From: Lytechinus variegatus
Taxonomy: Eukaryota; Echinodermata; Echinoidea; Temnopleuroida; Toxopneustidae
Length of the DNA stretch: 64,000 nt
Direction of reading: 5' to 3'
Assembly: GCF_018143015.1 (NCBI RefSeq)
Contig: NC_054754.1
Coordinates: 23,982,758-24,046,757, forward strand
A program made the translations under genes and the position numbers. The notes beneath the pieces were generated by a model. That model did not search any database. It was not told the DNA's origin and worked only from the letters and a program-made list of their open reading frames with translations. This document shows positions 35,463 through 47,180 of the stretch, piece after piece; position 1 is the first letter of the stretch; every line of letters begins with the position of its first letter.

Positions 35463-38400
35463 ATAGTAGCAGTAGTAGTAGTAGTGACACTATGTCAAAA
35501 TGACCATTATCATTATTATGATTATCATTATTACACTCACTACAGGAACAATCCCACAGCCTTCCGCAATGCTTGCCCTCTGCTTCAAGTAGCCTCTGCC
35601 TGTGTACAAACACTCACCAGTCCGATCCTTTCTCATTGGGATGATTTACAAACTGCAGAGAAAATGCTCTTACAGAATGCTGGAGAAGGGAACGGCCCTT
35701 CAGTCACCAGTCTTATCTTGGATCTTTTACAGAACCAAGTGAAACAGGGCAGGTAAATCGAAATTCTTTATAACATTGTAAAATAGTAGAGGGCATACTT
35801 TTCATGTAGCAAGTGCACTTTGGCTGCTTCTTCTTTCATATTAGGCCTATTGTTTTTGTTTTGTTGTTGTTTTGTGTGTTTTATATATAAAATTTATTCA
35901 GATTGCTGTATTCTTTATTTTCTAAGAACAAACATAGAAATTTTATTTTTTTTGTAGTCATACCGTCTAACAAACATGACATGTGAAGATTTTTTTTTAA
36001 ACAATGGTATAACCTTCTCTCTACATCTCTCTGTTAAAAAGAATTATTTCATAAATCAATTTTTATTATCAGTTTGAAACTTAAAAAAAAGGTCTTGTTT
36101 TGGAATGGTTTACATCATATAGTAAAATACGAGTGAATGTAACTGCTTTGGGTTATGATTATTTTTTGTTCGAAACATTATGTCACAATGTATATTATAT
36201 TCTTTTATTACATGGCTGTATACTTCATTTTGTAAAAGTACTTAGTTACTATGTATGAGAAAATGTAATATTATATCAATATAGGCTAAAAAGCTTTGAA
36301 AAAAAAACTTCTATGAGGATGGGAAGACAATCTTCTTTGTTCTTTTGAGAATGTCCACCCTGATTACCTTTGGAGCATTTCATGTAACAATTAGTGATTT
36401 CACTGACTGTTTGTTAAAAGCTACTGAAATCCTTCCATACAATTGGCTCAGATAAAAATTAATCAGTTGAGATGATCAACTATTTCTTTCATATACTCCC
36501 TAGATCCCACATTTGATTTAAAATATCAGTATTCCTAAGTTCTTATAATTTAAGCAATCCATATTTACAAATATTTAAATCTTTGTCTAAATGGCTTAAC
36601 TATGGGTGGCCAAAGTATGATGTCATCTATTCAGACTGCTGTTATATTTTCTGTCATATTACTGCTGTTTTTTTATTACTGGAATTTAGATTCCATGCTA
36701 TATTTTTCAAAATTATCTAGGATTGCTTAAACAACATGTATGTTAGATTTTCTTACGATGATATGATAATCATCTTTATTGTAAAAGGATTTTTTTTCCT
36801 GAAATCATTGCTCACTGCGACTTCTTGAAGTGGGCTTAAGCTGTGTGAAACTTTCCCCGGGATGTTTTACTAATAGTTTTATCTGACTTAAAGCTATGCT
36901 TAAGGGCCCAAACGAGACATGTCATTCTACATGAAATCTCATTTGTATGCTTAAGCTCTGTGAAACTTTCCCCAGGGGATGTTTTACAAATAGTTTTGTC
37001 TGACTGAAAGCTATGCTTAAGGGCCCTAATGAGACATGTTATTCTACATGAAATCTCATTTATATGCAGTAGAGCATGCCTCATGTACTTGGTCTGCATA
37101 ATGCAGTGATAGATTATATACCACGATGGAATAGAAATTTAAGTGTAATTTTCAGTCATTCTTTAGTATTTGTGAAACACTCCCCAGGTCTTACTCACTG
37201 GAAGAAGTTGTGAAATTGATGGTGTATGGCTACTCACTGATGGGGGACGAAGCAGGGGCAAGCTTTGATGAAGAGCGCCAGCTACAGAAACATATCAGTC
37301 AACTCATAACGCAAGCACCATCTGATTCACAAGTTGTGAGGTTATTGGGTAAGCTATGTCATTACTATAAAATAATTTCTGAGAGTAGAGTAAATCGCAT
37401 GCTACCTCTGCAAATTATGGGGTACCAACTTTTGTCCCCAATTAGCTGACATCAAGATGATATCAGTACAATCATTTTCCTCTCCTAATTCATTGTAATT
37501 ATAAATATTTGATGCATGCCTGCTCCCCCCCCACCTCACCTTGGAAACTTTTTGTATACTGCAGTGTATTACTAATGAGAATTTTTAGAAGAAGTTCATA
37601 GTTTATATTATCTTTAGTGACTATTTGATCAATTTCTGGAGGATACTTTCTTACATCAATTATGGGCTTGTTACAGAGCAGGCTATCTGGCTTCTAATCC
37701 CTTCTTGCAGAACTGCACAAAGTCTTGCGTGATAATGATCATAAAAATCATTTAAGGTATGCCTTCTGTCTTCTTACCTGTCCAGAGGCACAAAGGGGCC
37801 AAAGTATAATTTGAAACATAACAAGAACAAATGTATTTTGAAAATGGACTTGAATAAATCTGCGGAAACGGAAGGCTTTTTTCCAAAACAGTGTACAAAA
37901 ACGTAAAAATGACCATTTGATTATGATTTTTTTGCATGGTCAGCCCCCCCCCCCCACCACCACCACTTTCGAAACCGTTCTGCGGCCCCTGTTAATGGTA
38001 TTTTGCATAAAAATTTTACCTTTCTTCTTGTGTTTGATAGTAAAAGATGAGAGATCTGAAGCAACAGCACAAAATGTAGCCAAGGAGATAATGTCTAGAG
38101 TAAAGTCCATAGCGAGATCAAGGAATTCACTACAAAGATTCATGTGAGTATCAAATAGATTTCTTAGAAGCAATGTCATGATTTGAAAAAACTCTGGGCA
38201 GCTGTGCTATTTGACCTGAGGTAAAGGGGTCATGTATGTGCGATACACTTTTATTTTGGGGGCATCATGGTCTAGTGGTACTGACCCTCATCTTTTAATT
38301 TAGAGGGTCAAAGGTTCAAATCATACCCATGACTTGTTTTCCTTCAGCAAGAAATTTGCTTACACTGTGCTGCACTCAACCCAGGTGAAGTGAATGGGTA

Positions 38401-41400
38401 CCCAACAAGATTAATTTCTTGAATGCACAATGCTGAAAATGGCAGCTCGAGCTAAATCTGGCCTAATAATGACAGTGCGCCTCTGATAGATAATTTTTTT
38501 TTTTCTTTTAAACTTTTTATTGATCAAACAATCGGTATGTACAACAATAATCATGATATCAATCATATTTACAATGGTATAGGATTATACACTCACAAAC
38601 AAAACGATACAAAAACATACATCACAGTTGTACATGAAAAGTGGGTAACAAATAACATTATCTGTATATCAATGGTATAATCAAAAGATTTTTTCAACAG
38701 GGGTCCATTTTTTATAGTGCAATCCTTCAATATGCCTCTGTTTTGCAATGTTAAGTTCAATCAGTTTAATATTAGAAATAAAAGATATTAGCCCTCTTAT
38801 ACATGGTTGTGTGTTTTTACACTTTTCTACATATACATATCTTTTGAACATTAGTACCAAATGGTTTAGTAGCATTTTGTGGGGGCCTTTCCAGTCCATA
38901 ATGAATCCAAATATCATTCTTTTCTTAGTAAAATCTTCAAACTTAGTATTAAAGCTCTTGCCAATCTTATAGATAAATTCCCGTCGAAGATTATAAATAA
39001 CATCACAGTCATAAAACAAATGAACAGGTGTCTCTAAATTTGAGTGACAGAACGTGCAAGTTTCTGAGTCGACCACTTTCATCTTAAACAATCTATGATT
39101 AGTATACAGTATATTATGAATTAATTTGAATTGAAAAACTCTCATTTTTGCTTCTATTGTGCACTTGAACGGAAGGGTGTAGATTTGAGACCAGTCATCA
39201 TCTTGAATATTAAAGGTTGTAGAAAATAATTGTTCACTAACTGGTCTGGTTATCAACCCAGATAAAAGGTTCTTGTAGATTGCTTTGGATTTCACATTAC
39301 ATAATGCAGAAGTCACTTTTTCTTGTTGTAACTGATATTCATTATTTTTATCCCAAAACATTTGTAATATTAGGGGATGGAATTCACATTTCCATTCTTT
39401 CTTCACTGACTCGATAATTGCCATGTATTGTAGAAAATAATTATTTTTAACACCTTTTCCATTCCAATACTCAAAATGTAAAAAATTTCCATCACTGTTA
39501 AATAATTGATAAATATTAGATAGCCCTGCTTCATGAAGGGCACTGCAGTACATTGACTTGTTATTTATCAATATGCATTTGTTATTCCATACACCTTGTC
39601 TCAGTATGCTAACCTGGCTTGTATCATTAGTAACCAAGTCCAAATAGATATCCGTCTTTAACCACGCTTTTAATAAAGCAATATAAAATGGAGGGATATC
39701 CTTAGTTTTTGGTAGTTTCTCCATTGCATAATTACTGACAAATATAAATTTTCCACCATATGACTTTACAAAATATTCACACAAGGTTATCCAACTATGA
39801 TTTGATCTAAAGAAATATCGCTGGACCCATTTCACTAGCTGAGTGTTGATCATACATTGAATGTTTGGGAATTTTAGTCCCCCTTCTGCATAATCAGCAA
39901 ACATAGTAGTACGTGCGATTTTATCTGGGCCATTCCACAAAAATGAAAACATGAGCTTCTCAACTTCTTTAACAAAAGCAATGGGTAATGAGATGTTGGA
40001 TAATAAATAAATTACTTTGGACATTATAAAAGTTTTCAATATCTGTGTTTTGCCAATCAAGGTAAGTCCTCTGTTTTTCCATTTATTTAGTACAATTCTC
40101 ATCTCTTTAACTCTGGTTTCAAAATTCCTTTTCCTTGCTTCTTCTGTATCATATGAAAAGAAGATGCCTAAAACTTTAATTCCTTTCTCTGGCCATAAGA
40201 TAACACTGTCCTTTTCACCTAGATGACGATTCTTACCAATCCACATGCCTTCAGTTTTTGATTTATTGATACATAAACCAGATATTTTAGAAAATTCCTC
40301 AAACTCTAAAAATACATGTTGTAGGGAGTGACGGTCTTTACAGAAACATGTTATGTCATCTGCATAAGCAGTATATTTTATTACCGTTCCTTCCACTTCA
40401 AAACCCTTTATACTGTCATTATTTCTAACTCTATTCAAATAAACCTCTAATCCCAAAATAAATAATAAGGGCGCAAGAGGGTCCCCTTGTCTTACTCCTC
40501 TACTTACTTTGAAATAGCCTGTAGTAAATCCATTTACGAGAACAGAGCTATTGATATCATTATAAACAGTTTTTACCCATTGGATAATCGAAGGCCCAAA
40601 ATTATAAGCTTCCAGACATTGAAAAATAAATGAGTGGCTTAATGAGTCAAATGCCTTGGTAAGATCTAACGCCATAATTATGCCTTGAAAGTCTTCATTT
40701 TCTGCATAAAACATTAAGTCTGATATTAATCGAATTCCTTCACCAATGTTTCTACCTTTTATAAATGCTGTCTGTTGACAGTTAATCAGGTTTCCTATTA
40801 CTTTAGAAATTCTTTTGGCTAAGCATTTGGAAAGGATTTTTGCATCAACATTTATCAAAGTAATTGGTCTCCAGTTACTCAATAAGGATCTTTCTTTATT
40901 GGGCTTTGGGATCAATTTTATCACCCTTGTCTTTGTGAAACTGACATAGACTGGTCTTTGTAAGCTGCATTGAAAGAGTCTATCATATATTTTGAGACCA
41001 GGGGCCAGAATGTTTCATAAAACTCCACTGTTAGGCCATCATTTCCCGGTGTTTTATTTTTAGCCATTTTAACCAGTTCTTCTTTTGCTTCATTACATGA
41101 GATTAAACCTTCACATGAAACCTTTTCTGATTCTGTTATTTTCTCCAGATTACTATGACAAATATAATTGTTAGAGATCTCTTCATCTACTATATCTCTG
41201 TTTTTAAAAAAATCAGTGAAATATTCCTTGATAAATCTTTGAATGTCTGGTTGTTTTCTGAAAGTCCCTTCATTCGTATCTAATACATCAATAGATGTAT
41301 TTTCAGCCTGGCTTTTCTCCAATGAAAGAAAATATTTGTTGCTTTTTTCCCCCTTCTCATACCAATTGCATCTCGATCTCAAAATTGCCCCTTCTGCAAA

Positions 41401-44400
41401 ATAATCATACAATTTATGTAATTCCTCTTCAATGTATTTCTTTCTATCTACAACTTCTTCATCTAAGCCATTTCCTTCCATTTCAATACTTTCACATATA
41501 TTTTTTCAATTCCTCCTCTAGTTCTTGTCTTTGTTTTTCCTTTTCACCTTTTTTCTTCTTTGAGTATGGGATGGTAAATTTTCTAATTCTGTATTTCAGC
41601 CAATCCCACAACATTTTCTTATCATGTTTTTGTTCACATTCATCAACCCAAGATGGGAGGCTGTCACTGAGCGCTGTAACAAATTCCTCATTCCTTAGTA
41701 AGCTGTTGTTAAATTTCCAATATGAGGGTCCCATTTTTTGTTTTTCAATATGGAGTTGCAAGGTTACATAATCATGATCAGATAAGACACATGGGTACAT
41801 ATCATTTTCTACGACAACAGACCGCAGAGCGTCTGTGACCAACCAGAAGTCCAGTCTTGACTGAATATATGGATTAAGTCTCCTCCATGTAAACCTCTTT
41901 GTTGTTTGGTTTCTTGTTCTCCAAATATCAATAAGACAAAAGCATTCTTTCAGTTTTTCTATTGTTGTACATGAACGTTTCCACACTGTTCTCATACTAC
42001 CACCTTCTCTATCCATATCCAAGTCCTGTATAAAGTTAAAGTCTCCTCCTATTATGCATTTGTGTCCTTCATCATTAAATTCTTGTAATTTCAAATAAAA
42101 ATCAGTAAAATATTCCACATGTTCCTTTTCATTATTGGGTGCATATACATTAACAATGATATATATTTCCTTTCGTACTTCAACTTTGATGCATAAAAAG
42201 CGACCTACTTTATCTTTAATCGAGTCGAGAAGTTTAATATCAGGTGTTCTCCTCAAAATCATACAAACTCCTCTGCTCATTGATGTACCATGACTAAATA
42301 ATATGTCTGATCTAATTTGATTCCTCCACCATATCTCATCCTTTTCTGTGGAATGTGTTTCTTGTAGCAAAATTATGTCCTTTTTTAATTTCGATAAGAA
42401 ATTGTTGAAGTATCGTTTTCTAGTCTTGAAATCCCCTAATCCATTTACATTATGCGTCATTAATTTTAAATCCATTGTTTGAAAAAATCAGACGATGGTC
42501 CCACTAAAAAACACAAACAATTACAATATAACGGCAAACAAAAAAACAGAATGATTGCGGCTTTCCCAACCACTTGCTTCATGCTTGGAGTGACTCTTTG
42601 CGTGGTGAACAAAATGATCTTATAAGCCTTGTTTATACTCTTCTTCCTTCTGTGTTTGTTTGTCCCGATAAAACAGCCTAGCCGGATACTTGAAGTAGGC
42701 CTTTCCATGCTCTTTCTTCAGCTTCTGTCGGGTATGCGACATCTTCTTTCGCTGGTCTCTTATCTCCTTCGGCAGCATTTCATCAATGAATATGGGGTTC
42801 CCCTTCCCCTCGTAGACGAATGGCTTGTCTTTTAGTAGTTTTCGAGCACTTGCAAGTACAGAGCTTCTTGTGGTATACCTATTGAATGCCACCATAATCG
42901 GGCGGGGTGCCCCTCTTTCAGATCGCTGACCTGAACGGTGTGCCCTCTCTATGCATAAATCCTGCCCTCGTAGATCCAAATGAGACTCTCCAAAGGCCTG
43001 AATCAGCTTCTCACAATTGCCTTTCTCACAGCCTTCAGGAAAGCCAAAGAATACAGCAGTGCATCTCATTTCTCTGGCTGCAAGATCAACAAATTGACCC
43101 TTCATTCTTGCATTCTCTTTCTCAAGCTCTCTAACTCTGTCCTTCATTTCCTTCAGCTCAAAATCAGTGTGTTGTTCCTTTTCTTTCAGTTTGTCAATGT
43201 CTTTTCTATTTTCATTAATTTTCTGAAGGGCCAGATCTAAGTTCACATTCATCTTGTCAACTTTATTATTGGTACAATCTACTTTGGTGATGATCGTAAG
43301 AAGCATTTCTTTCATATCAATCGGGTTACCTGCCTCGCTGTCATGCCCGTTCGTTCGACGTTTTTTCTCAACATGTCCATCCTCCGGCGGAGCGCCGGAC
43401 TCTCTCCCCGGTCCGCGCCTCAGGCTCGGCTCCTCGCGGGTGTCTAGTTCTTCAGCACGCGACCCGGCATGGTCGACAACGGGCTCTGTTTCCATATTTT
43501 GTTGTCCTTCTTTGTTTTTTACTTCTTTTATGGCTTCTGATTCATCTTCAATCTTTTCCAGATACTTATATATATTTTGATTTTTTAAGATCCTCTTCAT
43601 CTCGTTAAAATTCCTCGGTCTTTTTCACCAGTTGCAAATTACGTTATGTGCTTCACAGCGCCATCTTCCGTCCTCCCTCTGATAGATAATTTCTAGATAG
43701 ATAGTATTATAATTATGATTGTTGGTATGGTTGTGTGGGCTCATGGCTGTTTAATTGATGTGGCTTGTGCTTTTTCTCCCAAGCTGGAAACAGATTGAAG
43801 TTCAAATGCATTTCAAAGCAGCTTTGCATTTATCTGTCGTCCAAGCACATTTCTGGCTAAAGTGATTTTTGTACCAAAAAATGTGCCCTGAAACGCAATT
43901 TGAAGCTTTACTTCTACCCAGAAAAGAGATGATATACTCACCCCAAGTCCTTGATAGCACCTTTTACAAAGCAGGTGATTTTCACTAATTTGCTTTCAGC
44001 CAATCGGATGCAAGGATTTTCAATAGCTTGTAACAGTTTCAGTGATGATCACAGACAAATATCTTCATGAAATGTTGTCCAATGTCATGTTAGACCTGAA
44101 ATGATAACCTTCCGATTTGATTTTTTTTCTACTTTCTGCAGGGATATATTCACTCATGGTACTGCTACGCATCCGTCGAGCTACTCGCCTCTCGTCAAAC
44201 AAATCATGAAGAGTGTGTTCGATTCCTCCAAACCTGACCTGGTTGATATTGAATACAAGTCAAGTGGATTCAGAGACCTCCTCAAAACAGGATTTAGGTA
44301 AAACTTTTGTTTCTAGATTACTCCAATTTAATAGGATTATTGGGATTGTTCTGAATTATGTAAGTTTAAGCCCCTTTCACAATTGGTGATGCGACTGCTT

Positions 44401-47136
44401 ACAACCGTTGTGATTCTGTGCAACATATATTGTGACCAAGTGGTCGCAAACAGTTGCACAAGCAATTGTGAAAGCCCTCTTAGATAAAGGATTCTTATCA
44501 TGGTTTGATTTGATAGAAAAAAATATATACTCATGCTGATTGATTATGCAGTGTTTGTGTATTATACTTCTGATATCAAATATTGTAATATCCAAAGGAT
44601 GCTTAAGTAAGGTCGGTATTGATGGATGAAATCTTGGATGAAGGAAGGTGACATGTTTGTTGGATTGATGATGGTGTAGCTCTTTAGTTATGTTTTACCC
44701 ATCATGCAATTAAATGCTAGAAATATGTCAAGGTATCATTTGAACATAGTCATCATGTTGGGAGAGATCACATATTTTCTCATATTGTGTATTATCGTGT
44801 ATTCTATTTTTGTTTCCAGATTGTTAATGAATGTTGGTAAACCCCACTCTAGCAATTTCCAATCATCCTTGGGTTACATTTAAATGTTTTGTAATCATGT
44901 TCATATCTCTGTCTTGTTTTCAGATTATTTATGAATGTTGGTAAGCCCCGCCCTAGCGACCATCCTCTCTTCATCGTCTTCATGGTGGGAGGGGTCACAT
45001 GTTCAGAGGTCAAACACATCAAAGAGACGGTAGCATCCTTGTCACCAAACACTCAGGTAAGAAATGATTATGTTCGATGTTAAATTTCAAGCGCTTGTTT
45101 ATGAAAGCTTATCAAGGGCTTCCTTATACAATGGTTTCATCTTGAGTCCACAGTGCTGATGTCAAGTATGGTATATAGGACATTGATATTATTCTCACTT
45201 AAATGAAATTGCTCCCCCAAAAATATGATGAAGATGAAGATTGATATGTTGAAGTTTAGAGGGGCGGTTTAGGATAAAGTCAAACTTACATTAGGAGTGG
45301 GCTATACATGGGTCAAAAATACTTTTTTTGGAATTTCAATATGAGAACAGTTTTTTTTAATTCCTTGTAATGTATCTCAACATGAAATGACAATATTTCT
45401 TGTCTCGGGTCCGAGAAAAAAGTGTGCCGGACCAAAATCCAAAATGGCCGCCAAAACCCCCCAAAATCACAGTTTTGGCCACAACTTCTTTATTTGGTGG
45501 TCTTTTTCTTTGGTTTTGGTATCTATTCATATGTGTTTGTGGGCAGACAATGTGTTTTTCCTATTTTTAGTACTTTTAAACCATTATTTGTAGAGTTAAA
45601 AGGTAATTATACCTAAATTCTCAAATTTTTATAGCCTTTTTTCAGCCAAAATGTAGGTTTTTTCCTCCCGGGATTCTTGGATATTAGATGATATGAGGTC
45701 AACAATAGCAAGCAGCTTCATAGCGATATATTGCTTTTATTCCTCTACTATGGGTTTTACGGATATTTGTGAAATATATCTTATAAGAACAATAAAATAT
45801 GTTAATTATCCATAGAGTATATACAGTATACAATGTACATACTGTTACTGTACATACTGCGCTGCATTAATGCATTGGCCACCATGACAAGGCCTGTATA
45901 AACTATAGTGTTATACATGTAGAAATGAGCTGTTAGGTTTAGAATTAGATGCCCAGAAATCGAAGATATGTTTTGTCTCAGACACTGAGGACATGTTTTG
46001 TCAATGCTACATGTAATTCAGGGGGACTCGAGGAGAAAGGTAATTAACCCCACATCATGGCATTTACACTGTAGCTTATTATGGGCCCTGTTGCGTAAAA
46101 TTTACCATTATGTTAACTTAACTTAATGGTAACTTGCATGGAATCCTTGGTTCTGATTGGCTGTTGATCAACGTTATCATGATAGTTACCTGACCCCACA
46201 AACATAGGACAGTTACTTAGACACCACAACCAGGTAAAAAAAATCCAAATGAAGAAGATATGGCTACATGTATATATGTGATGTACGTATATGATATGTG
46301 ATATTTTTATGAGCAATTTACGTTGCTGGTTTAATCATGTACATCAGCTGACAAGCAATCAAATTCAAAATTCACAATCTAATTTTAAACCTTAGGAGCT
46401 TATTTCTATTACACTATAGTTTATATACAGGCCTTGTCATACATGTATGTCATGGTGGTCAATGCATGGATATATGCAGTGTAGTACTAGTATGTACAGT
46501 AATAGTACATTGTATACTGTATAGCCCGTATGGAAAATTAACATTTTTTTATTCAATAAGATATATTTCACAAATATCCATAAAACCCATAGTAGAGGAA
46601 TAAAAGCAATATAGCTCTACGAAGCTGCTTGCTATTGTGACTTTGAACCATGTAATATCCAAGAACCCCAGGACGATAAAACCTACTTTTTGGCTGAAAA
46701 AAGGCTATAAAAATTGGAAAATTTAGGTATAATTACCTTTTAACTCTACAAATAATGGTTTAAAAGTACTAATTATAGGAAAAACAAATTGCCTGCCCCA
46801 AAACACATATGAATAGACACCAAAACCAAAGAAAAAGACCACCAAATAAAGAAGTTGTGGCCAAAACTGTGATTTTGGGGGGTTTTGGCGGCCATTTTGG
46901 ATTTTGGCCCGGCACACTTTTTTCTCGGACCTGAGACAAAAAATATTGTCATTTCATGTTGAGATAAGGTAAAAGGAACACAAAAAAACTGTTCCCACAG
47001 TAAAACCAAAAATCACCCATTTATAGCCCACTCCTACTTTAATATATGAAAATCTTCATAGTTTATATTTTTCCGTATATTGTGTTTATATTTACGTGAT
47101 CTACAAGCAGTTGGTCTTCTCAAATTATCTAATACA

Positions 47137-47180
<44 letters not shown>

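Larger units (their letters stand above)
38496..43676 (-). mobile_element. Near-full-length L1/Tx1-type LINE with 16-bp target duplication
   Basis: The element runs minus-ward from about 43676 to a poly(A) (seen as T-run) at 38496-38506. CCTCTGATAGATAATT is present on both sides (38480-38495 and 43676-43691), a perfect 16-bp duplication. It has a short 5-prime UTR (about 75 bp), ORF1 (43600-42620), a 144-bp spacer and ORF2 (42475-38681) with endonuclease, reverse transcriptase and a CCHC-like C-terminus. The perfect duplication and otherwise clean frames suggest a fairly recent insertion. Clade (L1 superfamily, Tx1-like) is judged from the RT block around QRQG..KLIPKP and the KWKNRGLTLIGK motif. 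Confidence 0.9.

Noticed and set aside
35163-35756. 197-residue plus ORF with poly-Ile and poly-Val, and a minus poly-Leu ORF
   Set aside because: The homopolymer part is a GTA/ATT microsatellite read in frame. Only the last part (from 35546) is real, as SCFD2 exon 9.
38748-43580. Plus-strand ORFs inside the LINE
   Set aside because: They overlap ORF1 and ORF2 on the opposite strand and show no domain of their own.
45387-47009. Matching peptides with KMAAKTPQNHSFGHNFF on both strands
   Set aside because: They are the two arms of one fold-back element read in opposite directions. There is no start context, domain or splice signal.
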